A stretch of 64,000 bases of DNA from contig CM060895.1 of assembly GCA_030762935.1 (NCBI GenBank), forward strand, positions 29,502,501 to 29,566,500, given 5' to 3'. How positions within the stretch are numbered: the first letter of the stretch is position 1; every line of letters begins with the position of its first letter. The DNA comes from Hymenopus coronatus. Its lineage: Eukaryota; Arthropoda; Insecta; Mantodea; Hymenopodidae. Below, in pieces: positions 1-10,533 of this stretch. A program made the position numbers and the translations under genes. Under the pieces are notes generated by a model, which made no database searches, was not told the DNA's origin, and saw only the letters and a list, made by a program, of their open reading frames with translations.

Positions 1-334
1 CATGCCATCTTCAACTGCAGCAGTGAATTTTCTCATATAATGGTTAACGATAACTAAAGGCTGAGTTCTTGTGCTTGATAATGAAAATATATGGCAGACT
101 TCCAATGCTGGCATTACGTTTCAGTGATTTTGGAGTTAGATTTGATGTCATGTTTATCTGTCCAAAAATTTATTGCAGCATTGGTTAATGTGCTGCTTGT
201 GTTTTGCCCATTTAACTGATTTTTCCAGAAATGACAATGGATCTTTAATGTTAAGAAGCTTGCTAATAGAAAACATTTCTAGTAAGAGATTATAAATCCA
301 TTCAGTTTACGCATTATATGTATAACTGTTTCAG

Positions 335-588
335 GTTATTGTTTCTCTGCCTCATTGCCCCCTCTGCTGGCTGCTGCTGCAATAGTAGGACTAGATCTGA
401 TAGAAAACAATCCTGATATGTTTCCACGGCTTCAGTCACGCTGCAGGCTTGCACATAAGATGTTTGAAGCTCTGCCTCAAATGATTCTGAAGGGGGATCC
501 AGATTCTCCTGTTAAACATCTACACTTGAAAAAGAAATGCTGTTGTGAAGCCTGCATGAACTTCACTCTTCATCAGATTACCAATAAT
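335..588 (+). CDS. SPTLC1: SPTLC1, penultimate coding exon
   Basis: Internal exon of serine palmitoyltransferase subunit 1, the long-chain-base subunit of the ER enzyme that condenses serine with palmitoyl-CoA at the first step of sphingolipid synthesis. SPTLC1 pairs with the catalytic PLP-binding SPTLC2/3. The translation opens GYCFSASLPPLLAAAAI, a near-invariant SPTLC1 stretch of the aminotransferase fold, and runs on through NPDMFPRLQSRC, aligning colinearly with animal SPTLC1. The acceptor is tttcag at 329-334; the exon starts in the second base of a Gly codon. The donor is AAT|gtaagt at 588/589, phase 0. No start codon belongs here; earlier exons lie before the window. The run of Lys and Cys near the end (KKKCCCEAC) is unlike the vertebrate protein and may be lineage-specific. 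Identification rests on remembered family sequence. Confidence 0.85.
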
Positions 589-1149
589 GTAAGTTTCATG
601 GGTTCTTGCATGGCTACATCAAAAGCTGCATAACAGGAACAGCTGATAAAGCTGTGTAAATATAAGAAGTTTTCATGAACTTTCTTATTTAGAGACTAAA
701 AATGTATGGTGCATATTAAAACATTTTTGTTTGCTGCAATGGCAATCTTTATTCTAAGGTGGTTTAAGATTTTCTTACAGAATGATCACTAAGAGAGCTG
801 CCAACTTTGTATCTCATCACTTAAACATATTTTTGCCATAATGTTGCAATTAAGGTTTCCATCCTTTTATAGTATCTAAGTTGGCCTAGGTTCTGTTAGA
901 AATTTCTAATAGGTTACTGTACTAGGTGTTCAAAGGACCAGATAATGTTCATGCTGGTAACTTCTAACTCATATATTATTAATTTCAATTGCAGTTAACT
1001 GAACGTGCTAGTTAATGGTTTAATCTTGGACTGAAGGTTATGAAAATCATTTTGCCAAATAGTCCTCCATAGGGTCAGAAAATTGCCACTTTATATTTTT
1101 CAGTTTATCACACTATAGAAACTTTAATGAAACTATAATTGTCACCAAC

Positions 1150-1622
1150 CAGGTTTGGGGCATTGTGCCTTGTGAGGACCAAGACAGTGGTGGCTCATCA
1201 GGAGGAATCTGGTGCAGACATTAAAATTGATGGCTCTTGAGTTGAACATCTTCAGATCTCTAAACAGATTGATCAGACAAGTCCTTCGGCTGGCTTACTG
1301 TGCATTTCTTAACTCCAAAACTAAAGTAGAAAGAGACCTAAAATGCAAATGCCCACTTGAGTGTTACAACTGACACAGAAGAATCCATAAAATGTTAATT
1401 GAAGGGAGCTCAATTCCCGAAATGACAATACATACAGAGACTTATTAGCTCCTGAGGGACCACCATCCCACCACAGCGATGGTTTGGTGGGAGAAAGCTA
1501 TGATGGTTATTATTGTTAGAACCAGCTGAAAAACTCAGTGCCACAGCCAGGATTTGAGCATGGTTCTCTCACCCTCCATGTGGTTGCTCTAACCATTGAG
1601 CTACTGCAACAACTGCCAATAT
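1150..1622 (-). repeat. Old tRNA-derived SINE
   Basis: Read on the - strand from about 1622, the sequence has a tRNA-like head. An A-box-like tagctcaatggttagagc is followed by a B-box-like catgctcaaatcctgg. An unrelated body runs on to about 1150. The same head type recurs at 59290 on the + strand. The body limits are approximate. Confidence 0.5.
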
Positions 1623-1855
1623 GACATTCAATCCTACAACTGATTCTTGCTTTTTACCTGATCAATCAGTATGTCTCCCTCCAGAGAACACCCTAATGGT
1701 GACTTAAATTTGTAAGTACTTAATATCTAGATAATATTAACATGGTTATTGGCAACTATCAGACTGTTTTATTATATATTGGTAATGGGAGTGGGCAAAA
1801 CTTGTTCAAATTCTGGCTGTGACATTGAGCTTTTCACCTGGTTCTAAAAGTAAAA

Positions 1856-3015
1856 ATCTGATGTGTTCCATTCACATGACTTTCTCTATATCTCTGTAAA
1901 TTATTATTGTTAATAACCTTATCTTTTATTTATTTCATGTTAATCGAGAAAAATTAGCAGAAATAGTCTTATTTCTTGCTTTATTGTAAGTAGAAGCGAA
2001 ATAAGGGAGTATCATAGGTTAAAGTGAAAGCCAAAAGCTGGTTGCTATGTGACTGATGTTCCTTCGTTTGTATGTACAGGAGTTGACAAATTCCTGTATG
2101 AGAAAAGTATAAGTTTTTCAAAGCTGAAACCAAGAAAAAGGAATATCTCAAAAATGATCAACTCCAGGAAAAAAATGTATATAACATAAATTGTATGTTT
2201 TAACGTGCTTACATTTTTTGTGGATTAAGTTTTTGTCCATCTCTTACGGTTTGGTAGTTATGAAAAGTTCATCCAGAATAAACTAGTCTTCAGAGGCTAT
2301 TCCCAGAAAATTCAAAATATACATTTTATTTGTCAGGTAAATAACTTTAATATACAGTATTTTAATCAAAATCGTTAGAGCCATTTTTTAGAAAATCAAA
2401 ATTTTTGAAAAAAGTTCCATGTAAAGAGTAGTTTGGGGTGGGGGGATTTTTCTCAAAATCTTCGTGTCACATCCCTGGAAGATACTAAACTTAAATACCA
2501 AGTATTAATATAAAAATAATAATTGCAACCAATCTTCACTTATCTTTTGGAATCCTTGCCTGGACTAGTTTCGCAACGATTTCATTGCAATTGAGCAGTA
2601 ACCATAACAGTGTAAATAAACAACATCAAAAAAGAGACCAAAAGGATATGTTGAAAATGCAATGAAATCGTTGCGAAACTAGTCCAGGCAAGGATTCCAA
2701 AAGATAAGTGAAGATTGGTTGCAATTATTATTTTTATATTAATATTTGTGTATTTCTTCACTGTTACTAGCTTCTTTTTACATTTAAATACCAAGTTTGG
2801 TATTTTACGGACTTTTCGTTTTTGAGTTATCGTGTTCACAGACACACGGATACACACACACACACACGCGGACCTTTTTCTGAAAATACTGTTTTTTTAT
2901 ACAGGGGACCCTAAAACATATATTTCCGGTGAAATCTCGGTATCAAATTTTTTGGTGAAGTGCAATATATTCTCTATACACTATGTACATAGTGAGTATA
3001 GAGAAAGTAAAAAAT
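1856..3015 (+). repeat. Family P repeat, near full length, with MITE insertion
   Basis: Unclassified dispersed repeat, called family P here. It begins atctgatgtgttccattcac, carries the internal landmarks gttgacaaattcctgtatga and gagttatcgtgttcacagac followed by a CA-rich run, and ends in a palindrome at 2970-3009 centred on ctatgtacatag. A 242 bp foldback element interrupts it at 2503-2744. No long reading frame exists. At least eight more copies or fragments occur in this window, in both orientations. Confidence 0.75.
2503..2744. mobile_element. Foldback MITE with 87 bp inverted arms
   Basis: Two nearly perfect inverted arms, 2503-2589 and 2658-2744, both including aatccttgcctggactagtt or its complement, surround a unique 68 bp centre. 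The element is non-coding and sits inside a family P repeat. A shorter relative with one truncated arm lies at 9084-9205. The arms make it a foldback or MITE-type DNA transposon; the transposase that moved it is not evident. Confidence 0.8.
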
Positions 3016-3016
3016 G

Positions 3017-3770
3017 GATGGGTTCTATTCACATAAGTTTCTGTAGCTGTTCCACAAATTTCCTTACAACAGAATATTTTTTTATCTACATCATGCTAAT
3101 CAAAATAAACATTAGCAGAATTGGTCTTATTACTTCCTTGTAAGTAGAAGGGACAAAAGGGAATACACTAGGCAAAAACAATTGAAATTTTTTAAAAGCT
3201 CATCACTATGTAAAACAATTGAAATTCTGTTCAGGTTTGTATTCTTAGTAGTAAAACAAAAAGATGAAATAAAAGTTGTCTTCCTGCATGAGAACAGTTT
3301 AAAACTGAAACCAATAAGTAGGAACATCTTGGAAATGGTTAACTCTACAAAAAAAAATTGTATGATGTAAACTGTGTGTTTTAATCAGAGCTATATTTTT
3401 TGTTGCATGTTTTTGTCTCTAGCCATCCAGAACAAAGTGATCTTCAAGGCCTATTTCCAGAAAATTCAAATATGCATTTTGTTTCTCATGAAAATATGTT
3501 AAACATATGGTGCGTTAATCAAAATCATTAGTCATTTTTGAAAAAAATCAAAATTTTTTAAAAATGTTCCCTATAAAAAGTAGTTGAAAATATTTTTGTC
3601 ACATTCTTGGCAGACACTAAACTTAAATACCCAGTTTGGTAATTATAGACTTTTCGTTTTTGAGCTATGCTGCCCACAGACACACATACATGAACATTCT
3701 TGTAAAAATGCTTTCTTTGGATTTAGGTGGTGAAATCTTGGTATCAAATTTTTGGGTAACGTAAATATAG
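3017..3770 (+). repeat. Diverged family P repeat
   Basis: Second family P copy, directly after the first and in the same orientation. It is recognised by tattcacataagtttctgta, the tgtaagtagaagg landmark, ttcgtttttgagctatgctg and gaaatcttggtatcaaattt. The terminal palindrome is missing; the mariner remnant begins within a few bases of the break. Confidence 0.65.
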
Positions 3771-3811
3771 GAGCACGAGGGTCATTCAATAAATAATGCC
3801 TCCTTTTTTTA

Positions 3812-3816
<5 letters not shown>

Positions 3817-3887
<71 letters not shown>
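3817..3887. repeat. (CT)n microsatellite
   Basis: An uninterrupted CT dinucleotide run of about 70 bases. The long Arg-Glu alternation of the overlapping frame is an artefact of this repeat. Confidence 0.95.
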
Positions 3888-3891
<4 letters not shown>

Positions 3892-4484
3892 TTTGCAAGA
3901 AAGTTAAACACTGATTACAGAGCATGAAAGCCGAAACATTTAGGATTGAATTGTCACTTTTCAATGTAATCCTCATCCTTTTCAACAGTTTTAGTCCACC
4001 TTTTAACAAGGGCATGTATTCCTGTATAGTAAAATACACAGTCTTACTTTCAAAGCCATGAACAAAGCCATTAATTTTTTCACAGCCTCTGCATCTGGAA
4101 AATGAATCCCACGATGAGCTGCTTTCAGCGATCCAAACAGTTGAGTCTGATTGTGCTAGGTCAGGGCTGGATATGGCAAGACTTCCCATCCAGTTTTTAT
4201 AATCTCTTCATGGTGTGTGGTTTTGCATTGTCATGCAAAAGCACAACATCCACCATGGTTTTTGTTGCTAAACTCGCTGAAGATGTACTTTCAGCTTTTT
4301 GAGGGTGCTGACGTACTGCATAGAATTTATTGAGCATTGAAATGCAAATGGAGTTTTATTTATGGACGCTCTTTAACTATTGTGGTTCTCAGCATCCCAT
4401 TGGGCATGAAATTTCGCTTAGAGGCCTCTTTATGGCCTTTACATGCCATAAATCTATGACACGATACCAGCAATTTTACTTCCC

Positions 4485-4615
4485 TTCCGAAAGAAGCCGT
4501 GCTTCCTCTTATGCCCAAAAAAATGCATCATCCTCAGCCGGGTTTGAACCTGCAACCTTGGGTATATGAAGCTAGCATGGTAACCATTACACCATGGAGA
4601 ACAACTTATTGTGCT
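4485..4615 (-). repeat. SINE with tRNA-Gly-like head
   Basis: On the - strand the head reads ccatggtgtaatggttacca (A-box region), then ggttgcaggttcaaacccgg (B box), and continues into a body with cttctttcggaaggga. The same body occurs in the better-preserved copy at 48424-48715. Inserted in the mariner remnant. Confidence 0.7.
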
Positions 4616-5224
4616 TCCCTGCTCCAAAAAATCAACCAAAATTTCACCCTCTGCATCCCAAAAGATTGTTGCCATCACTTTCCCTGCTGGTGGCACAGTT
4701 TTTAATTTTTTCTTCCTCAGTGAGATTGTGCCATTTCATGGACTGTCTCTTTGATTCTGGTTCCAAAAAAATGGGCTCATATTTCATCTCCAGTTCTAAT
4801 TTTGCCCAGGAACTCCTCTCCCTCCAAATTGAAGTGCTGCAAATATTCCGAGGCTATTGTTTTTCATGTCTCCTTATTCTGCTCGATAAACATTCAGGGT
4901 ACCCACTGTGAACACACTTTGAGTACGCCAGTTCTTGAATAATCGTCACTATACTGCCTTTACTGAGGGATGTAATGCAACACAATTCAATCATTGTTAT
5001 CCAGTGGTCAGCTCAAATGATCTCATCCGCTCGTTCAATGTTACATGGAATCACTACAATCATGGGTCTGCTCCTCCTCTGTTCATCAGCCAACAGTGTT
5101 GGCCCTTCAACTTCATTACAACGATGATTCCCTCTGCTAATCATTGCTGACATCCACTGTTGCATCACCATACATCTTTGTGAGCCTTTCACAAATGCAA
5201 ATGTGCATTCAAGAATTCAATGAT

Positions 5225-5296
5225 AGAATGCTGTCTAATGGGAACAACAATGTCAGCCATAGAATGCTGTCTAATGGGAAAAACAATGTCAGCCAT
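5225..5296. repeat. 36 bp tandem duplication
   Basis: The unit agaatgctgtctaatgggaa plus 16 further bases ending gtcagccat occurs twice in a row with one mismatch, inside the mariner remnant. It is a local slippage duplication. Confidence 0.9.
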
Positions 5297-6627
5297 TTTG
5301 CAACAGGAAGCAGTGCTGCCACCAGTGACATATGAAGTTGCTATTGCAATGGAGTGGAGAAGAAGGTTTGAGGAATTGTTCCAAAACCAAATTGTTCGCA
5401 TAACTTAGTTCAGGAGGAAAAAAACAGGAAGCGCTACTTATTGACTAACACTTATAATAACTATGATGGTGTCAAAGCTGCATTTTTGCCAAAAAAAAAA
5501 AAGACAATGTTCAGCAAATATGAAATAACCCTCATGTGAAAGACTTGAAAACCATTTTGTACAAAAAGATTCTGCCCCAGGCTATAAGGTAAGATCCACT
5601 CAATCTTGGCTTGAGAAAGATATTCCGGATTTAATTGCTATTCAAGATTGGTCCTCTAGCAATCCTTACTTTAATCCTTTGCAGTCAATACTTGAGAAAA
5701 AGAAAGAAAAAAAAGTGCACTAATATTTATTTTCTCTAGCGATCCCTGGAGTCTGCAAAGGTGAATTTTCCCACAAAGACAGTGTGCTGTGCTGCTTATT
5801 AATGGTCTGATAAATTTAGTTCCTATATTAGAACAAACAAGAATCATTTTGAAAAATATGTGCAATTAGCACAGAATATATGTGGATGCCATATGTTATG
5901 GTCAAGTTAATAAATAGTAAAATGTATTACTGCCAATATAAAAATAACATTGTAACAGAACTTATTGGTTCTGAAAATAATATATATTTTTTAAGAAGAT
6001 TTTAAGAATTTATTTAAAACAAACTTTACAGCTTCCAAATGTGACAGAAAAAGTATACTTAGAAAAGAAGGATCTCATAATTAGAGCACAAAATAACAAA
6101 TATTTTACTAGATTTAGTTACTTTGGTTGAAAGCACCAAATTATATGAAAATTACTAAATAATCAACAAAGCAACAAAAATTTGCTATGTTTCAATTTGG
6201 CATGCAATTACTCTCAAGTTGTTGCAACAGAAAATGACAATCAATACATCTATCAATCCCAACAAAAAGCTATGTTATATTGCTTCAATAGTAATTCCAG
6301 TAGCATTCCACTTCTCTCCTTGCTTCCATTTTGTTACGTATATACATTGGTATTGATAACATGATTGGTTATTTTCTAAAAATACTTGTTGCTAAATTTG
6401 AATCAAATGGATAATATAATTAGGAAACAAATCTTTAGACAAACTATTCTAAAAAAAAGCAAAAAGAAAGAAAACAAATAATTGGACGTGGAAGGTGTTT
6501 ATCTGCATCATTTTAATTTTGGTCTGATATCTTAGTCTCTGAGATAATGGGTCATGAATTTATAGATATAATGTTGACAGAATAGGGAGTTTTATCTCCT
6601 CTTAAATCGTCTTCTCTCCCTTTTCAG

Positions 6628-6939
6628 TGCATTAAGCAAGGTGTTGCATTTGCTGTGGCAGAATATTTGCCAGTGGACAAATATCCTGAAAAGGGCAGCA
6701 TACGATTCACAGTGAACAAAGATCTTGAAGAAGACGACCTAAAACAAGCATTTGAAATGTTGAAGAAGGCATGTGAAGAAGAAATAAAATGTGATCCAAG
6801 CAGCTTACCCTCCAGCTTATGTTCAGTAGACAGTGAAAGACAGAATTCTTCACATAATCTTCAGTGGTGTGACCGTGGCACAGGTAGTCATTATTGTGGT
6901 CGTCTGAGCTCGTTAATCATGCTGCCACAAGCTTTATAG
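6628..6939 (+). CDS. SPTLC1: SPTLC1, last coding exon
   Basis: Continues the upstream SPTLC1 exon in phase 0 after a 6 kb intron. The acceptor is ccttttcag at 6619-6627. The translation CIKQGVAFAVAEYLPVDKY corresponds to the family's CMNRSIALTQARYLEKEEK segment. It then gives the beta strand GSIRFTVNKDLEEDDL and the helix FEMLKKACEE that close the protein. The frame stays open for about 49 more residues to a TAG at 6937-6939, giving a C-terminal tail rich in Ser, Cys and Leu that vertebrate SPTLC1 lacks. This tail may be a true extension, or a missed splice site may lie after the helix, but I see no good donor there. Candidate AATAAA polyadenylation signals lie at 7164-7169 and 7195-7200. Confidence 0.83.
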   Translation, partial: CIKQGVAFAVAEYLPVDKYPEKGSIRFTVNKDLEEDDLKQAFEMLKKACEEEIKCDPSSLPSSLCSVDSERQNSSHNLQWCDRGTGSHYCGRLSSLIMLPQAL

Positions 6940-7269
6940 GATATAAGGCAAGTTGATATATATGGGCATTTATTTCGTTATGTATATTTATATTTGCTGT
7001 TAACCGAAGAGCACTGACTTCTAAAACTATATTAATATTGCAATATGTGAATTTATTTGTCCATAGATAAAATTAAAATATGTACCAGTTAGTGCTTTGT
7101 ATTGCATACATTAAATTTTAAGAAGCAAGAGGATGTATTTTTTATAAACTGAAGCAGTATATAAATAAACTCTAGTTGTAAAGTGTGTTTTAGGAATAAA
7201 ACATAGAAAGTTAATACATCAAAATTAAAATTTAAATTAATTACTTAAGTGTCTTTTAACATTCCAGAT

Positions 7270-7430
7270 ATCCAAGTTATTATTACAGGACATATTTCAG
7301 GAGCCTTCTTTTCCATCATCAGCTGTAGGTTTGACTGGCAACACTGGTGTCATATTTATTCTGATCTCTGTGGATGGTGTGATGATTCTGTTGTAGATGT
7401 TTGAGGCGCGATTTTAAGTTTCATAACTCA
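7270..7430 (-). mobile_element. Penelope-like 3' end with hammerhead-like motif
   Basis: The - strand encodes a tail like KIAPQTSTTESS, matching the C-terminal tail of the PLE fragment at 9411-9740 (NFEIPPQTPTSDSS). It is followed by a non-coding end with the hammerhead-like core described separately. Only the last part of the element remains; it is 5' truncated and broken. Confidence 0.55.
7284..7327 (-). ncRNA. Candidate hammerhead ribozyme in Penelope-like 3' end
   Basis: On the - strand: stem I strand TACAG (7327-7323), core CTGATGA (7322-7316), a short GGA/TCC stem II, core GAAA (7298-7295), a minimal stem III, the NUH site GTC (7291-7289), then CTGTA (7288-7284), which pairs perfectly with TACAG. 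All conserved core elements are in type I order. Weak points are a U opposite U at the base of stem II and a stem III of about one pair. Hammerheads are known in Penelope-like elements. Confidence 0.5.
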
Positions 7431-7571
7431 GATTGTGAATGAAAATCTTCCCCATTCAGTGAGTTCTAGAGGATGCTTTACTTCTTTTAACAATTCAGAC
7501 TTTGTATATATTTCATGGTTTCATAAAAGTGCTGCTGTCATTGATTTGCCTGCCTGTTCATATTTTGTTTT

Positions 7572-9290
7572 AGGTTATAAGGTCAGGTATATTCCCCGAC
7601 TGTTTGAAGAAATCAACTGTCATACCTATACATAAAAAAGGAGACAAAGGTGAAATAAGTAATTACAGGCCAATATCGCTCATCTCGACACTTTCCAAGT
7701 TAGTAGGAAGAATAATAGCTGATCAAATGATTTCATTTCTAGATAAACATGAAATTCTGACTGATTTTCAATATGGATTCAGAAAAAATAAATCAACAAA
7801 AACTGCCATATCAGAAATAATAGATCACATAATTGACAAGCTGGATAACAATGAAAGCAACAGCTGTATATTTCTGGATCTTTCCAAAGCATTTGATTGC
7901 GTTGAACACGAACTCCTACTAGATAAACTAAATCATTATGGGATACATGGAATATCGAATAAAATAATTAGGACATATCTGAGCAAACGATCCCAACAAG
8001 TAAAAATTACATGCTAAGAATCAACATATCGCAGAATACTACTCAGATAGTAAACTAGCGACATATGGAGTACCACAAGGTTCCGTTCTTGGCCCCCTAC
8101 TTTTTATAATCTATGTCAATGACCTCCCAAATATCTCAGAAGGGAAAATATTTATGTATGCTGATGATACTTCAATAGTAAATACAGGTATTAGCCCACA
8201 GGTTCTGGAAAACATGACAATAAGTAATACAACACTAGTTATACAATATTTTAGGCTTAATAACTTACACATAAACTTAAATAAGACAAATTACATGTAG
8301 TTTTAAACTCCACAGAACAGGTCAACATCAAATACAAAGATAGTTATTGAAAACAGGGAAGTAAATGTAGTCGACAGTGCAAATTTTCTAGGAGTAATCT
8401 TGGATAAAAATCTGACATGGGATAAACACATTGACTATATATGTAATAAATTGAGTTCAGGATTATTCATGATGAAGAAAATGACAAATATAGTGAATGT
8501 TAACACACAAATAATGTTATATTATGGATTAATCTACCCGCATCTTTCATATGGGATAACTGTGTAGGGACGTTGTACTAAAGAATACACTAATTGAGTA
8601 TTCCTTCTCCAGAAAAGAGCAATAAAACTAATTTTGAGGATGAAACAAACAGATTCATGAAGGCAAACCTTCAGAGACCTAAGCATTTTAACAGTATATT
8701 CACTATACATTTATGATGTAATAGTACAATTGTTCAACAGACAAGATATAGGTAAAACAAACAAACAGATGCATAAACATTACACTAGAGGAAATACAAA
8801 TTTTCATATACAATCACATAGATTAGAAAAATATAAAACCAAACCTACTGCTGCAGCTCATGAACTGTATAATAAACTCCCTGCTTATCTGAAAAATGTT
8901 AATGACTTTAAGATATTCAAGAAAGATTTAAAGAAATTTTGTATTGAAGGATGTTATTATTCAATTGACGAATATCTTAACTAATTCTGACAAAATAAAT
9001 AGTATTTATATAATACAGTAAGTAATTATGAATTGTAAAATGTTACTTTAAAAGCTGTTTTTGTATATATTAAATTGTATATGTTGTTATAAAAATAATA
9101 GTTGCAACAAATCTTCACTTATCTTTTGGAATCCTTGCTTTGGATTAGTTTCGCAATCAATTTATTGCATTATCAACATAAATTGATTGCGAAACTAGTC
9201 CAATGTATATGTTATTGTACATATTTAATCTGACGATGCTTTGAATATGTTTGTATTCTTTTAAGCAGATAATAAATGAATAAATGTTTT
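7572..9290 (+). mobile_element. 5'-truncated LINE, Jockey/CR1-type reverse transcriptase
   Basis: Non-LTR retrotransposon fragment starting inside the reverse transcriptase. The first frame gives STVIPIHKKGDKG, NYRPISLIS, FQYGFRKNKST and FLDLSKAFDCVEH. A frameshift near 8015 is followed by GVPQGSVLGPLLF and MYADDTS (catalytic YADD, near 8160). After more shifts the C-terminal region at 8730-8984 gives HELYNKLPAYLKNVNDFKIF, a usual end for this type. The tail ends in repeated aataaatg. A partial foldback MITE lies in the 3' UTR. Inactive; clade assignment is tentative. Confidence 0.8.
9084..9205. mobile_element. Partial foldback MITE
   Basis: Relative of the element at 2503-2744. The left arm, with caaatcttcacttatctttt and agtttcgcaatcaatt, is complete, the centre is about 15 bases, and the right arm stops after gcgaaactagtcca. 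Inserted in the LINE 3' end. Confidence 0.75.
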
Positions 9291-9410
9291 CTATGGTGTG
9301 GATGGTTATAATGCACTTGGTTTATTCAGTGTTGCTGCATTCCTGGTGATTTATCCTGTTGTGTAGTAGTGAGTGAATGTGAATTTCTTTTAATTTTCTT
9401 CCTATCTTCC

Positions 9411-9740
9411 AAGGATGTTAATGAACATGTCCAAATCAGTGGTTGCAGCGCAGTTCTGGGAACCAACCACAAAACAGAAGACACAAAACACTGAATTGTT
9501 AAAAGAAGCAGACCATTCTCCAGAATTGCTGTAAAGCAGAAGATTTTTCATTCTCAAAGACAAACACTAAGTTAGGAACTTTGAAATCCCACCTCAGACA
9601 CCTACATCAGATTCATCTACCCAAGACCAGAATAAAGGTGACACAGTACCAGTGGTCGACCACAGCTGATGATAGAAACATAGGCCTCTGAAACCTGAAA
9701 CATATCTTATATAATAATAGACTAAATGAAGCAAGTGTGC
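9411..9740 (+). mobile_element. Penelope-like 3' end fragment
   Basis: Broken C-terminal coding tail of a Penelope-like element. NFEIPPQTPTSDSSTQDQ is recognisable near 9580-9640, followed by a non-coding end with CTGATGA at 9666-9672 and nearby GAAAC. The cleavage arm of the ribozyme-like motif is not preserved here. Confidence 0.5.
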
Positions 9741-9844
9741 CAAATTCAACCCCTAATGCTCAAGTATTTAACGTTGACTTCACTGTTAAAAAACATCTAA
9801 ATAAATTGTTAATCTATTAAGTCGAGCAACAATTCATTAGTATA

Positions 9845-10375
9845 TCAAATAAAAAGAAGCATTTTAGACAGTGGAGTGCCATAATTAAATTTAAATGTAA
9901 TGAGTCACCTTTTTATCCTTTTAGCTCCAAATTTGTCTTCGTTTGGGAAGACCGGTTTCAGGGTACTTTAACCCTCCCTATCTTCAGTTCCGGGGATGAC
10001 TGACGCTACATGCAACAGGTGGTTGTGTGCAGCTTGTCAACAGGATGACATCATCAAAGGCAAGGACTTCAAAATTCATAAGAGAGTCTTCTTCTTTGGT
10101 GATAAAGATATTTTCCCTAATTTGTAGTTCCAAAGGTTTCTTTACACATTTAATTAACTCTATTTCTTCTTTTATGTTATGATTTTCAGACCAAAAATGA
10201 TGTGCTACTGCAGATTTGTCTACATGCTTGTACCTAATGCTTCTCAAGTGTTCTTTTATCCTAGGTTCCAAATTTTGTTTTGCTTTTTCAAATATAAATC
10301 TTATTGCAGTCTTGGCAGCTCATTTTATAAATTCCTGGTTTTTTAGTGTTCGGTTCGGTAGCTTTCAAAGGGTGA
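9845..10375 (-). mobile_element. Inverted partial PLE copy (GIY-YIG end)
   Basis: Inverted duplicate of the 3' third of the adjacent PLE. It encodes, from about 10350 down to 9984, the GIY-YIG-domain region, recognisable as MKEHLRSIRYKH-like (here IKEHLRSIRYKH) and VAHHFWSENHNIKEE. The YIGKT motif of the main copy is damaged. A non-coding end with the hammerhead-like motif follows, then terminal sequence to 9845. Head-to-head partial copies are a known feature of Penelope-like elements. Confidence 0.8.
9946..9991 (-). ncRNA. Candidate hammerhead ribozyme, inverted PLE copy
   Basis: Same motif as at 12912-12957: TCTTCAG (complement CTGAAGA) at 9981-9987, TTTC (GAAA) at 9956-9959, ACCGGT at 9951-9956 and GAC (the GTC cleavage triplet) at 9950-9952. 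The flanking GGAA/TTCC arms of stem I are also conserved. Confidence 0.5.
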
Positions 10376-10530
10376 TTCAATAAGTCTGCATTAGTCTGCA
10401 TCTGCAAAGTTGGAGCAAAAAGTGTAAAAAAGGTGACTCATTACATTTAAATTTAATTATGGCGCTCCACTGTCTAAAATACTTCTTTTTATTTGATATA
10501 TTAACATGGTCTACAAACCAGAGAAGTAAA
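10376..10530 (+). repeat. PLE terminal repeat (pLTR), upstream copy
   Basis: The segment aaggtgactcattacattta plus the following ggcgctccactgtctaaaat region repeats, in direct orientation, sequence downstream of the ORF near 12990-13045. It also repeats, inverted, the end at 9845-9920. This is the pseudo-LTR arrangement of Penelope-like elements. Confidence 0.7.
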
Positions 10531-10533
10531 AAT

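Larger units (their letters stand above)
3777..5455 (-). mobile_element. Mariner-type transposon remnant
   Basis: Decayed Tc1/mariner element with its transposase on the - strand. Around 4225 the complement encodes VVLLHDNAKPHT, containing the second catalytic Asp of mariner transposases. Further along comes a broken SSPDLAQSD, matching the family's YSPDLAPSD with the third acidic residue. The left end agggtcattcaataaataat fits a terminal inverted repeat; the right end near 5455 is only weakly similar. A (CT)n tract, a SINE (4485-4615) and a 36 bp tandem duplication have been added. Many stops; inactive. Confidence 0.7.
589..6627 (+). other. SPTLC1: SPTLC1 intron
   Basis: A 6.0 kb intron with consensus gtaagt and polypyrimidine/cag ends. 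It holds an old SINE on the - strand, two family P repeats (one with a foldback MITE inside), a mariner remnant with a SINE inserted, and about 1 kb of AT-rich DNA (5.46-6.6 kb) in which I see nothing. The first 334 bases of the window are the tail of the preceding intron. Confidence 0.8.

Noticed and set aside
3809..4189. 126-codon frame with a long Arg-Glu repeat tail
   Set aside because: The repeat is the complement of the (CT)n microsatellite, and the rest is an off-frame reading of the mariner remnant.
9660..9712. Fourth hammerhead motif in the 9.4-9.7 kb PLE end
   Set aside because: CTGATGA and GAAAC are present, but the cleavage triplet and stem I partner are not.
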